From NCBI GenBank assembly GCA_963969595.1, contig OZ018417.1, positions 11,844,501 through 11,908,500 on the forward strand: a stretch of DNA of 64,000 nt. Direction: 5' to 3'. The translations under genes were made by a program, and so were the position numbers. This stretch comes from Neckera pumila. Taxonomy: Eukaryota > Streptophyta > Bryopsida > Hypnales > Neckeraceae. Below the pieces are notes generated by a model. The model was not told where the DNA came from. It saw only the letters and a list, made by a program, of their open reading frames with translations, and did not search any database. Shown one piece after another: positions 48,968 through 61,848 of this stretch; position 1 is the first letter of the stretch; every line of letters starts with the position of its first letter.

Positions 48968-49817
48968 CCCTTAAAGGTCCATTGTTCCTTCGGGGGACAA
49001 ATGGGAATTTTGGGCAGGTACCTATGGGCTGAAATTTTGTCTTGATTTTTTGAAACTTTTTGGAAGATAGAAAAGTTGATTAGCTTCATGGGAATATAAT
49101 TTTTTTTTCAAAATACAATTTAAACTTGAATTTTTTTTAATAATTTTTTTGCCTCATAGATTATACTTTTGTCTACCTGGAAAGCTTTGATTCATTCCAT
49201 TTGGATTTGTTATGAAAAAATTATAGACAATCTTGTTTTTTGGGCAATTAGAGCATCTTCTTGGAAAAATAAATCGTAGGATTCATTTCTAAATGCATTT
49301 CTTACAATGTAAGAAAATGAAAATTCCACATGGTTTAGTTTGATTTCTAGAATAATCTCTCCATTGGAATTAGGGCATTTTAATTCCAATTTAGAAATAT
49401 TAGTAATTTAGATTTTCCTTCTATCTTGTAGCTACTTCTACTTAACAGTTTTTTGAAGTATAAAAATTAAGTTTTTTTGTATTTTTCCTAGACTCTCAAT
49501 TCAATTCTCCACCATAAACAATTAAATCTCAAAAGTTTGTAGTGCAAAAAATTTAAGTTAAGAAGGTTTAAAGTCAAATAATCTAATTTTGCAACATGAT
49601 GAAAGATTAGGTTTTTTCACTTTAAACGTAGATATCTTGCAATCTGTGCGGTTAAAAATTCTGAATTTTTTCCCACACATTTTCATACTATTTAGGTGTA
49701 AGATCCTATGATTAGATGTGCAGAAAAAAAACAATTTTCAAATTTTCTTACTCTTTGCTATAGAAATGGCAGTTTTGAGTGTTTTTTGGCTAAAAAAAGG
49801 CCTTGGGCCTTTAGTTA
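48968..49817 (-). mobile_element. TTAA element F, 850 bp
   Basis: It is flanked by TTAA at 48964-48967 and 49818-49821. The left end is CCCTTAAAGGTCCATTG with a CCTTCGGGGGAC subterminal block. Unit 1 has the empty site with one TTAA at 22766-22769 (CTACCTTAAATAAATTCC). Confidence 0.83.
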
Positions 49818-50410
49818 TTAAATACATTCCAAACCTTAATTGATTCCCGAAGAACAAAAATTACCACGTCCATACTTGTGTGCATTTGAAGGCATGTAAA
49901 TTGATCAATAACTATGAATACTACATACTATCTATATTTAGGTGGACTTCAACATTTGTAAAAAAATTCAAAAATTAGTTACTAAATTTTTGGAGGTCAT
50001 ATTTTTAAAATGTAAATTTTTTTAATTAAGAATGTTTGCAAAAAAGTTACATTTTAAGCATCTACAAAATATTGTTTTTCAAAAAAGGTTAATTGTTTGG
50101 TAGAGATGTGTTTATGCTACCATTTGCCAACGCAGATATTGTATGATAATACTAGCCATCATTTTTTTTTGGAAATACATAGACACTCACAGTTTATAGC
50201 AATGAAATTATCAAGGATTGGTTTTCTAGATATTTTTAAGAGTACGATAGTACTAGCCATGTTTTGTTTATTTTTGAAACACATAGACAACCAGTTTTTG
50301 TAGCAATGAAAATATAGAGGATTTTATGTTTTAATGCATGTAAGCACTCATTATTTCCATAAAGAATGAACAATGCATCCTCTTAATTGCAATAAAAGTT
50401 GATTGTTCTT

Positions 50411-51474
50411 AATCCCTAAAGGACCGGGAGTGTTTGAGCATGATAGTCCTTGTTTTCTTGACTAGCTCTTGTAACAAGCATAAATCCTCATTTATGTGGA
50501 ATAATTTTGATGATTGCCATTGTTGAAATGAAACAATACTTATTTAGCTAGCCTATAAAAAAGGATCAACAAAATTGCAGAATTTTTGAGAAAATGCCAT
50601 TGTTGACAAGATTGATGAAAGATGTTTGTTTAGGAAATACTTTGTATGTATGTTGAAATCAAAATGCTCAAAAGTGCTCCAAAACTTCTGATTTTTTCCA
50701 CATGTGCATATCATCATAATATTGATGTGTAATTTTTTCAAATCATTTTGAGGTATAGAAAAAAAGATATGAGAATATGAAGTTACAGCCCACAATGCCT
50801 TTCCCATGCTCAAAAAATTCACCAGAAATTGTACACACTAAATCATTTCTCAATCAAATTGCACCGACGGAATCAGCAAAAGATAACTCAAAGTCTTCTA
50901 GAGGCCTCAAATGTCCTCTAATGACGAACAAATAAAACCATTTTCTAACCCAAATATTGGATTTGAAGTGCATTTTCAAGTCGACAAATTTGGAAAATTA
51001 ATCAAAAAATCCCCAAATGACTATTATTATGGGGCGGAGAGAGTATTATGGCAAATGCTGATTATGGGTGTGCATGCCTTACAGTAGTCTCCATTGTGAA
51101 GCTCTTTGTCATTCATTGGAAATAAATCAGCCTTATCAGATATACATCCACCTTACATTGCAAAACACTGCCTGCCTCTGCCTCTGCCTCCATAGGCCAC
51201 TTCCATGATTCCCTTCAGAGGAAATCCCAAAACAAATCAGACAGCAAAGCAATTAAAAATCAGTTACACAATGCAAGGCACCATCCATTTTCTGCTAAAC
51301 AATAAATCCGTCACTATGTGAAACAGAATGCAACAGCACCAATGACGCTGGTCATGCATTTGTGCTATATCAGCAATTGAGTCAAAATTTCAAATGAAAC
51401 GCATGTCCATGTATGAACAAAACTTGACTCTACAATCTGCCATTCCACCTCCTTCAACAACTATACTATTTATC
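50411..51474. other. Array edge and PAG1 3' flank, no gene seen
   Basis: It starts with a TTAA-type end (TTAATCCCTAAAGGACC at 50409) whose partner is not evident, so a truncated or diverged copy is likely. A CATTA-type right end (GAGGCCTCAAATGTCCTCTAATG region, ending 50923) is seen without a clear left end. From about 51.0 kb the composition becomes genic, presumably the PAG1 3' UTR. Confidence 0.5.
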
Positions 51475-54400
51475 TTAGTCCGCATCCATATCTTCTTCCT
51501 GTGCCTCCTTCGCAGCAGTCTTCGCCTCAGCCAACAAGTTTGCTGGAACCTGAATGCACATCAAAAGCGCCAAATCAGTGCCTGTATTAGTAAATTCTTA
51601 GTGTCCACAATTTACAGTCCTCAAAAATATGTAAAAAGTGCACAAAAATGCACTTGAACAAGAAGTTACATCGATATACAAAAATCTGAAACAGATGTGT
51701 ACTTAGGATTGTTTGGGATAAAATAAGAGAATGAGAAGGGAACAATAAAAGAATGGAAAAATTACACGTTGATGCTCGCGGTTCGATTCATCACAAACCC
51801 AGCTCATCTCTAACTCAAAAGCCTTGTCCTTGGCTTCATCATGCACACCATAAATGCTGGAAAGTTGCAATTGCAAACACAAACCGTTGATGTGAATAAC
51901 CTTGAAAGAACTAAAACGCAAACAAAAATGTGACAGATATATAACATGTCGCCTAACAAACTGTCGTAATCAAGACAACGAATATAACGGCGCAGGTCAA
52001 AGCCTTATTTGAAATTTTTCGAAGACTTGTCACACTTAACTCGGGACCAGGATATCAAGTTGAAGAGTGGGTGGTTCACTTACATCTTGGCAACAGCAAT
52101 GACCCCTTCTCTGCAAGTCATCTCGGTCAAATTCAATTTTTCAATTTCGCTGCAACGCACCCAAACCCAATTGATCACGGTTACTAGTAGTGTTAGGAAC
52201 TAATGCTATTTGTAAGCGTGAACAACCCCAATTTGCTCTCCCGAATAATTTTCAAGGAGTGCCCGACTACCAAAAATTAAGACCGGGCAAGTGAAAATCG
52301 GAAACATACGTCTTTGCAGCTTGCCGACCTTTTCCAACTGCCGCTCCGAAATAGCGCTGCACAACAACAAATCTGGTATTGTAAATCCCTAAGCGACTAA
52401 ATGGCCAATAGTGGCTACATCCGTATCTATAGGAGTTGAAGGGAATCATTAGGGAACCTTCAAGGAAGATAACAAAATGTACCAACAGAAGAAGTCATGA
52501 ACTAATGAAAAAGACCTTGCCACTTCAGAAAACACAAAGAGAATGTTACATTAGGGAAAGATAAGTATAAAAGAGTCTTACATAGGCCACACCCGAGGGC
52601 TCAATCATGTAAAGTTGAGGACCGTCACGATCGTACCCTCCCAGAATTGCCGATGAACCAAAAGGTCTGAGAACACACGCAGGAAAATTCAATCAAATTC
52701 ACACAGCAGTCTCAGTTTATTTTATGTTTGACCATTTCAAACACCTAAATTCCACAACATGAAGTTGCAAAAGCTTTCAAAGAAGTAGGGTTTCCAGGTG
52801 AAGATAAATCTATCCAAATGTTGATACTTGAAAATGTGAATAATACCTCAGCCACCAATAGAGTGTGCACAAATGGGCATATTCTGCAACCCGCTCGCAT
52901 AGTTCTCCAATGGGTATCTCCTCACCATAATGGCTGTGACAAGCAATCCACGTCAGGACGGCCTAAAAGCATCTCCTTAAAAGCAGAAAAAGTGCACATA
53001 ATTCTTGGTTCTTAAAGATCTCAAGTGAGGGACACAATTCAGAAAAACTAGCGCGCATCATGTGAGGTCCCTGAGATAAATGAAGGTTCATAGCCTTCAA
53101 GCATGATAGTACCTTTTGTAAGCGGCGGCTTCACTGCGGGTCTTAGTTACTATCTGTCTGCCATCAGAGGCTAAACCTGCCATCGCCTGCAAATAGACAT
53201 AGGAAAGATAATTCACTTCAGCTTTCTGAAACATAACACAAAATACATCGAAAAAGTCACAACCTTCCTTTCGTGCTATAAGTAAAAGGGACTGATTGTT
53301 TATGTGCTCCCCAAAACAAATCCCGCACAGTCAGCTTAGAAAATGGCCTGAGACATGTTTTATCTATCGGGGTAAGGACATTGGGACTTCACCCCTAAAA
53401 GCCTTCATGGTTATAAAATTTACAAATCAATTGATCATACTGTGAAAAGAATGCTTACGATGGGGCCAAATTTTATACCACCAGAATCAGCGAAGAACAC
53501 TGCATGTGGGAAAATAAAAATAAGCAAAATTGGACAGAAAGTCCCGTATGACCTTCTCAAAACTGCTAAAACAACATGAGATCCAATCTGGACTTCAGGT
53601 ACATTAGACCACAGACGAACTTACCATGCCCGCATGACGGTCTACAGCATGAATTCTCCGGTTGGAGCCCTCCAGTAACATTTTGGAGGAGATAAGCTTC
53701 TCTACTCCCTGCGACAAGAGACACATAAAATCAGCTCTTGGACAAGTCTGATAACTTCCACAAATCAATATGCTCCACCTGCAGATAGTGAACAAAAGTG
53801 AACGCAAGAGCAGAATTACTTTCTCTACACCCAAAAACAAGACAGGTAAATTGTTCTGGATTGCATGTAGTACCAGTACAACACCATCCTTGCACTTGAT
53901 GCCCACTACAGTCCTGCACAACCACAGTAACATTAAGTTGCATGGTAATTCCAAGACGAAGGCTGTCTGCCCGAATCATCGAACGCAAAAGAATGCAGAA
54001 ACGGAATTTCCTTCTCATTGTACGCAAGGTAATTGTCCCAATTCCACGTGGCTCCTTAAACGAAACACCAACAAATTCACTCAATACATTCAAGCAGCAC
54101 CCTTAAACCAATTAAATTCGCCTCGTGCTAAGATTCCACTTGTGGAGAGTGCCTTCGTTTTAACCTTCTCATGCAATGCTTTAAAGAATTAGGAAGCTCG
54201 GAATAAACATAGTCTAGAGAATAAATTTTAAAACAGACACCGCAACGACTTGAAACTTCATATTAGATTATATATAACTCCCAAATATTATGAAACGACT
54301 TGCGTCTGGTCCAATTTGCAGCAACCAATAAAATTTCAAAATGAATTCTCACACTGTGCACATAGGTCAGATCTCAAGGGACAATCTAAGAAAACCAAGT

Positions 54401-54935
54401 CTAATTTCATCTCGCATAAACTAAATCAGGTTACACGGGGCAAAAGCATTGACAAAATCGACTCGTCAATGGATGATATAACAGTAACTGATCAAGACGG
54501 TCAAAACCCTAATTCTGTGACATTCAACCCCACACTCAAGACAGACACAGTGCGCAGAGCTTCATCATAGTGTCGAAACCTTAAACGAACGACGACAAGA
54601 GGTCAACACCGAGCGCATGAAAAGAAAGGAAGACAATCACTCGCAAATCGATACATACCCGCTATTGTCGACCGCCTTGGAGGCATACTCCACTTGAAAC
54701 ACTCGCCCATCGGGAGAGAAAGTGGTCACCGACAAATCATACTGCCACACAAACCCAACAACAAATCAAACCCTAGACTCGGATCAAGACGACCATCTTA
54801 ATGAAACCTTGAAGCGCTTGTATGCATAATTCCTAGGGTTCCATGTCGCCATTTCGGGTTCCATTTCGGTCAACAATGAAGTGCAGGAGTGTTTTAGGGG
54901 TTTCAAAACCCTACCCCTGTTCCAATGCTGCTCAT
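51475..54935 (-). CDS. PAG1: 20S proteasome alpha subunit PAG1 (11 exons, 250 aa)
   Basis: Role: alpha-ring subunit of the 20S proteasome core, in cytosol and nucleus; alpha subunits gate entry and are not proteolytic. Exons, high to low: 54935-54915 (MSSIGTG), 54741-54659, 53913-53874, 53708-53625, 53186-53113, 52933-52847, 52666-52582, 52356-52310, 52149-52084, 51856-51766, 51549-51475. All junctions are GT/AG, phases agree, and the total is 753 nt. The alpha-subunit N-terminal signature [13 protein letters not shown] is at residues 8-20. Other family blocks are [57 protein letters not shown] and the acidic tail QEEDMDAD. The Arabidopsis protein is 249 residues, so the length fits. It is divergent from the CLO gene. 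The 21-nt first exon is too short for ORF scans; its exact MSSIGTG match and GT donor support it. Confidence 0.97.
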
Positions 54936-55384
54936 GGCTGCTCCCGCTCCTTCCCTTGCCGCAGCAAACCAGAAAAATGTCGCAAGGAGCTTACAACAAT
55001 TACAACAACAACACTCCGATGGCCGGATCCAAGACTACACAGACCTTGGAGACGACGCATACAACAAATGAAACCTCAAAAAAATCGTACTGAACTGTAT
55101 CAAAATAGATGGATGAAAATAGGTCGAATGGATGGATAGAAAATTTTCTTCTCATGGTAGGGGCTTCGCAGTTGTTGTTCAAGCGAGACTGTTGGGTTTG
55201 TTGTATTTCGTGCTCGCCCCCTCCCTCTTGCTGCGGGCAAGCAACCGAGTTCGCATTTTCACCTTTACTTTAGGTTTTTCTTTTTTGCAGATTTACAGAG
55301 ATTTTTTCAGTTTCTGAGGTTGTGTAAGCGGTCTTTGTTAGGAATTTTTTTTGAGGGTTTAGGGGTTTGGAGGGAGTTTGCGTC
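54936..55384. promoter_or_regulatory. Shared divergent promoter of PAG1 and CLO
   Basis: There are 449 bases between the two start codons, transcribed outward in both directions. It contains a CT-rich tract and the CLO leader (TTTTTTCAGTTTCTGAGG near 55300). No clear TATA box for either gene. A bidirectional promoter is inferred from arrangement only. Confidence 0.55.
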
Positions 55385-58300
55385 ATGGACGAGAGTTTGT
55401 ACGATGAGTTCGGGAACTACATTGGCCCTGACTTAGATTCCGACGACGACTCCGACCATTTGGAGTCTGAGTCGGAGGAAGCTGAGAAAGAATTGGAGAA
55501 TGGCCATGACGATGCTTGGTTGGAGAATGGACACGACGATGGCGACGACGCGATGGACACGGAAGGCGCCGTGGTGTTGGCGGAGGACAAGAAGTATTAT
55601 CCTACGGCCATGGAAGTTTACGGCGAGGGCGTGGAGACTCTGGTCATGGACGAGGACGCGCAGCCGCTGGAAGAGCCTATTATCAAACCTATCAACTTGA
55701 AGAAATTCGAGGTTGTAGCGAAGGAGGTTCACACTTACGTCTCCACGGAGTTTCTACTAGGGTTGATGGCCAACCCGACGCTCATCCGGAATGTGGCCTT
55801 GCTAGGGAACCTCCACCATGGGAAGACGCTCATCATGGACATGTTGTTTCAACAGACGCACGATGTGAACACGTTGGATCCTACTAGTGAGAAACACTTG
55901 AGGTACACTGATACCAGGATTGATGAGCAGGAGAGGCAGATTTCGATCAAGACAGTGCCCATGTCACTGGTGTTGGAAGACAGTGCGGGGAAATCATTCT
56001 TGTGCAACATCATGGACACGCCGGGACATGTGAACTTCTCAGATGAAATGACGGCCGCGCTGCGGCTCGTGGATGGAGCTGTGCTTGTTGTAGATGCTGT
56101 GGAAGGTGTCATGGTATGTGCCGTTGTTGTGGGAATTTGTGTGATCAGGAGGGTTATTCTTTTTTGATACAGAATAGATGTCATGAACTTCTTGTTTGAT
56201 ATATTGTTGTCTGATGAAAATGAGGATGTTGCTGTTGCATTTGTGTGGAGAGCAGGTCAATACAGAGAGAGCAATCAGACATGCGATGCAAGAGAGGCTT
56301 CCTATTGTGGTGGTTATTAATAAGGTGCGTGGGTTCTTAAACCCTAATGGAGCAAGGATTTATGTTTTAATTGACCAATTCGATTGATCATTTTGTTGAT
56401 CTAAATATCAGCAGATAGGAATGAATTTTATATCACCAGAGTCAATGACGAACATTGCATGTGTTGGCCAATAAAAATGAATAAATAGAAAGTATTCGTA
56501 GGATCCACTCAAAATTACTAGGAAAAATCTAAGTCTTATTAGGGCCTATTGGTTGTTTTAGGTTAAAACTCCTCTTGGTATGTATTTTATTATGTGCCCA
56601 AACTCGTCAGTATTCTTATTATTCATACTCGTGAGGGCCTTGTTATGCCTACGAGCGCTAGCCATCTTCTTCAGTTGAACGGTAACCGACAGATCCTTAT
56701 CAAGGATACTCTGACAGTGATAGTTTTTTGCGCCGCTGTTAACTATGATATATAGATAATGTTGCAGAATAGATGTTTAGAATCATGCTTATATGGAGTA
56801 TGTATTTAGATTCTGGATGTGGTTGCAGGTTGATAGGTTGATAACAGAGCTGAAGCTGCCTCCCACAGATGCATATCACAAGCTTCGACATACCTTGGAG
56901 GAGATCAACAACCTGATAGGTTCATATTCGACTGGCGTGGATGGGTTGCCTTTAATTGATCCAGTTTATGGAAACGTGTGTTTTGCAAGCGCCACTGCTG
57001 GCTGGTCCTTCACTCTTTTGTCATTTGCGAAACTCTACGTCAAGCTACATGGAATTCCGTTTGATCCTGCGAAGTTTGCTTCAAAACTGTGGGGTGATAC
57101 CTATTACTATTCTGATACTCGTTCGTTCAAGAAGAAACCGCCACCTGGTGGGGGAGAGCGTGCGTTTGTGCAGTTCATCCTGGAGCCTCTCTACAAGATT
57201 TACAGTCAGGTTCGTTCTTTCTGTGAATGCTTGGTAGAGGATGTTTTTTCCGTCATTTCAAGCATTTAAACCAGTACTACAATGCAACAACACCAGAAAT
57301 GTTTCATTGAGAAGATTTTGGATGTCATTAGGGTTTAGCAAGAACAAATGAATGAATACTGTGGTTGAGAGCATGACGGATGAAATCTTGAGACAATTTG
57401 CATTTAATATAAGAGATGTAGAAGCGTGCTTTCATTGTTGGATCATTATATGACTCGCTGGAGAGATCACCTTGAGTGCAATAGTCAGACTTTCTTGCGA
57501 TCAATTTTTAATCAGTGTCTATAATGAATTCCTATGCAATGTGGGAGGTTTTAGACCACTTTTGAAAGGAGAGAAGACAATTCCATTTCTATTGAAAGAA
57601 AAGTGGCCAAGTCTTACTTACACCATTTGCTACTTGAATCCCAACCAAGTGTATGGGAAGAGATGAGTTCGTGTTGGTAACAGGAGATATAGTATGTCCT
57701 AAATGGTTTTCGTACTCTCTACCTTTATCTTATACTGTACACAGATCCCAAGGTCTAGTTGCTTTTTCAATCATTTACAGTGGCTCTGTTATTCAGGTGA
57801 TCGGAGAGCATCGTAAAAGCGTGGAAATGACCTTGGTTGAGCTAGGAGTCACTCTAAGCAACGCAGCGTACAAGTTAAATGTGAAGCCTCTCCTGAAGCT
57901 AGCATGCAGTTCCGTGTTTGGATCTGGTACAGGCTTCACGGACATGCTGGTGAAACACATCCCGTCAGCCAAAGATGGTGCGGTGACAAAGGTGGAGCAT
58001 ACGTATACTGGTCCTCAGGATACTGACCTTGCACAATCTATGCGAGACTGCAACGCAGTGGGACCATTGATGGTCAACGTCACCAAGCTGTACCCCAAAC
58101 CTGATTGTAGTGTTTTTGATTCATTTGGAAGGGTGATAAGTGGTACTATTCGTACTGGGCAATCGGTGAGGGTGCTTGGGGAAGGTTATTCCCCGGACGA
58201 TGAAGAAGACATGGCCGTGAAGGAGGTGACCAAGCTTTGGGTTTACCAAGCCCGCTACCGTATCCCGGTTACCGAGGCTCCTGCAGGATCCTGGGTGTTG

Positions 58301-61300
58301 ATTGAAGGAGTGGATGCATCGATTATCAAGACGGCAACGCTTTGCAATGAGTACTACGATGAGGACGTATATATTTTCCGTCCGCTGCAGTTCAATACTC
58401 TCTCAGTGGTGAAGACTGCCACTGAGCCTCTGAATCCTAGTGAGCTTCCTAAAATGGTCGAGGGGCTTCGGAAAATCAGCAAGAGCTACCCTCTTGCAAT
58501 TACCAAGGTTGAAGAGTCGGGGGAGCATACCATATTGGGCACTGGCGAAATGTTCTTGGACTCTATTATGAAAGATTTACGTGAACTGTACTCAGAAGTA
58601 GAAGTTAAGGTATGTTCTATTTTCTCATTGATCCTATTCTTTGGCATACGAGTTCCTATTGGTCATTGTGCTTATTCTTGCAGTGATTTCGAGAGGGTCC
58701 CTTTGTTTTGGATATTGATTGCCTGCTCTGATCGTTTATATTTTGAATTGGACTGTAGATTATGGTTGTGGTTGTAATCTTTGTTGTGAAATCAGTATTC
58801 TGGATTAAATATCTGTGTAAGTGATCATTCTGACAGCGTGCTGATACTGTGGCTACCAGGTGGCCGATCCGGTTGTTTCATTTTGTGAGACTGTTGTGGA
58901 AACATCCTCTTTGAAGTGTTTTGCTGAAACGCCAAATAAGAAAAACAAATTGACTATGGTAATTTCATCACCTATGCATAGTAACTTGACGTTTCTACGG
59001 CAGTTAACCGGTTGAGGCTCAGCTAGTTTTGAAACATGGTACTAAAATCTTTCAAGTATTAATATTGCAAGTGATGTTTTCAGATAGCAGAACCTTTAGA
59101 AAAGGGCTTAGCAGAGGACATCGAAAGTGGTATAGTATCGTTGGACTGGCCTCGGAAACGGTTGGGTGATTTTTTCCAGACGAAATATGACTGGGATCTT
59201 TTAGCAGCACGATCCATTTGGGCCTTTGGTCCAGATAAACAGGTGTGCGAATCAACTTATTATTCTCCTGGGTGCATTCGAGTCAATGGAAGATGTCGGT
59301 CATGTGATTTTGTTCGTGTTTTAACTCTCTCAGTTTTTTACGCTGCAGGGTCCAAACATTTTGCTTGACGACACACTACCAAGTGAAGTGGACAAAGGCC
59401 TTTTGAATTCTGTAAAAGATTCTATTGTACAAGGGTATGTGGTTATTCCCTTGTGATCATTTGGTGCTGCAGTTGGTATTGCAATTTGAATCTTCCAAGT
59501 TGACGTTTTTTTTTTCTGCTGCAAATTATTTAGCTTGAATTTGTTTGTGATAGAGCTAATTTAACAAACTAGTACAGAGCGATACGTACAGAGTATGAAG
59601 TCTCATATGTCTGCGTGCTTGTGCTAGATTTCAATGGGGAGCTCGTGAGGGGCCTTTATGTGATGAACCGATACGCAATGTGAAATTCAAAATTCTAGAC
59701 GCCACGATTGCTCAAGAGCCATTACATCGGGGTGGTGGCCAGATTATTCCAACATCTCGACGGGTTGCATATTCAGCTTTCCTGATGGCAACTCCCCGGC
59801 TGATGGAACCTGTTTACTTTGTGGAGGTACATCGTTGCTTTTGTTAGTCAAATTCAATGGGCAGGCCATTCTAATATTGCATTATACGTGCATCTCAACA
59901 GATACCCTCTTAGAGTCACGAAGTTATTCGTAATAAATTGATGTTAACCTAATTTTAGATCAATGTTGAGATAATGTCAAGTTCACTAACTTCACAATAA
60001 CAATAAGTGAACACGGTTTGCATTACTCTTTACATCAACTTGACATTTACTCAACATGAGGACTAGATGAATCGAATTTCTATTTACATTCAAAACTTTG
60101 TGAATCTAATGCGGGGGGGTCTTCTGTGATGTGTAGCTGATCTCCGTCAGTGGTTGGCTGCTAAATTTCTTGGGTTTGGTTTGATGCAGATACAAACACC
60201 TGCAGACTGTATGTCCGCAATCTACACGGTCTTGTCTAGGAGAAGAGGGCATGTCACTGCAGACGTACCAAAGCCTGGTACTCCAGCTTACATCGTGAAG
60301 GTAACAACTCAGTGCAACAAGACCAACAAGACATTGGTCTATTGGATTGAAATTGATCATTAATATGCTCCTGCAAACTACATGCGACTTTTCAGTCGTT
60401 TGTTGAGGAAACGGTATTATGGTGACTATATGAGTTGCTCCACTCACGTTTTGGACTTAGTTACTCATTCTGCTTTTCCAAAGCTTTCTAGTTAGTTCAA
60501 TTTCACTACTTTGGACCGGATTAGATGTTTGATAGTTTGCTACACTGTAGACTAACGATGGTGTTGGTCTACAGGCATTTTTACCAGTGATCGAGTCATT
60601 TGGGTTTGAAACTGATCTTCGGTACCATACTCAAGGGCAAGCTTTTTGCATGTCAGTTTTTGACCATTGGTCGATTGTACCTGGTGATCCTCTTGATAAG
60701 TCTGTTGTATTGCGACCGCTGGAGCCAGCCCCAGTTCAACACCTGGCTCGTGAATTTATGGTTAAAACTAGGCGTAGGAAGGTACGCTCCTGCAACCGTT
60801 GCATTTTTCTGCCACCAGTTGAACTTACGGTTGGTTTACTTTTGTCCAGACATGGATGCTTATACGAAAATGCTGCTTGTGCGTGGTCTTGGCCATTCTA
60901 CCATTTTGTGAATGGCTATAAATTCCCCTAACTCATAAAATGGTCAAATGGACAAGACCGGCTAACTTATTTATGTTTCATTTCCTGCCATCTTGTCCTG
61001 TGGGCTCCAAATAACTACCTCTTGGCCATAAAAGCTAGATTTTTCCCTGTTCTCAGGACTGCTTCAAAGAAGTGTAAATTAGTCCTTTATTGTTGTCACT
61101 CCTTGGTGTTGAAGTACAATTCAGTTGGGTTTGTCTCTCCCTTGAATCATGAATTTTCCCTCTGAATTGTTTTCAAGTTGATGGTCATACTTTCTTTTTC
61201 GTATAGTCTTAATAACTTCAAACTTAGATAGCCGATTTTCTTTTGACTCATCTGTTGGTGGCTATGGTGCAGGGTATGAGTGAAGATGTGAGTATCAACA

Positions 61301-61368
61301 AGTTCTTCGATGATCCAATGCTTTTGGAGCTTGCACGACAAGATGCAGACTTGCAACAGATTCTTTAG
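55385..61368 (+). CDS. CLO: U5 snRNP GTPase Snu114/EFTUD2 (CLO/GFA1), 11 exons, 982 aa
   Basis: Role: EF-2-like GTPase of the U5 snRNP that with Prp8 and Brr2 controls spliceosome activation and disassembly in the nucleus. Exons: 55385-56113, 56256-56324, 56829-57209, 57797-58609, 58860-58958, 59084-59242, 59349-59434, 59628-59826, 60190-60300, 60575-60781, 61273-61368. All are GT/AG and in phase, 2949 nt in total; Arabidopsis GFA1 is about 987 residues. Seen: acidic N-terminus (about 19-59), P-loop GNLHHGKT 141-148, DTPGH 211-215, and NKVD 265-268 split by intron 2. EF-2-like domains II-V follow, including the [19 protein letters not shown] and [16 protein letters not shown] blocks, ending in [25 protein letters not shown] tail. 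The start is the ATG giving [10 protein letters not shown], the conserved family N-terminus. No defects seen. Confidence 0.97.
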
Positions 61369-61848
61369 TTTTTGGCGCATAGTTTATAGTTTTATTAGAG
61401 AGGAGAGGCTTGGGTCAACTTTCCCATCGGAAGCTAAAGAGGTTTGTTTGCCTAGACAGTACTTGTCCCTGTTGCCAACGGCACTGGAAAATCTTGTAAA
61501 ACTCGATACTGGGTAGTAGACAAAACTGCCATTTGGGGCTCACTGTCATGTCGATGTTCATATTGTTCGCTTGCATGACAGATCTGACCTTTCCTTGCGA
61601 ACAGTCTAGTGCGGCTTTAGCTTTGTTATTAACCTGGACCCAGTTAAGGTGAAAACCACTCAAAACCGTCAAAATAAGCAATTCAGCATACTTGGAGACA
61701 CCTTTCTTTTTGAAGAAAATGGATACAAGGACAGTTTTGGGTGTTTTCATCTTAACCCTGAAATGTTGCTGAGGACACAAAAAGTCCTTTGAATGACTTC
61801 ACCTAAATCTGTAGGATGGGGAAAAAAATTCATCAAGTTTCTTTTTAA
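61369..61848. other. CLO 3' flank
   Basis: Presumed 3' UTR and downstream sequence of CLO. No gene and no element seen before the TTAA element at 61849. Confidence 0.5.

Larger units (their letters stand above)
46760..50410. repeat. Giant tandem array, partial unit 5
   Basis: It has the sub-repeat tract (46.83-48.7 kb, interrupted by TTAA element E), the AATACTACATACTATC block (49.92) and the CATAAAGAATGAACAATGCA block (50.36). It then stops at about 50.41 kb, where TTAATCCCTAAAGGACC begins. TTAA element F is also inserted. A roughly 135-bp local duplication (ACTAGCCAT...ACATAGACA...AGCAATGAAA) is at about 50.15-50.32 kb. Confidence 0.75.

Noticed and set aside
21850..50410. LTR retrotransposon or centromeric short satellite as the explanation of the array
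   Set aside because: No reverse transcriptase, integrase or gag frames, no LTR pairs identified, and the monomer is about 4 kb rather than 150-400 bp.
51770..51800. tRNA-like GGTTCGATTC box
   Set aside because: It lies within a PAG1 exon (NREH codons) and no cloverleaf can be built.
54841..54890. Alternative PAG1 start at the ATGGCGACATGG context
   Set aside because: MSSIGTG at 54935-54915 matches the plant PAG1 N-terminus exactly and has a proper donor in phase.
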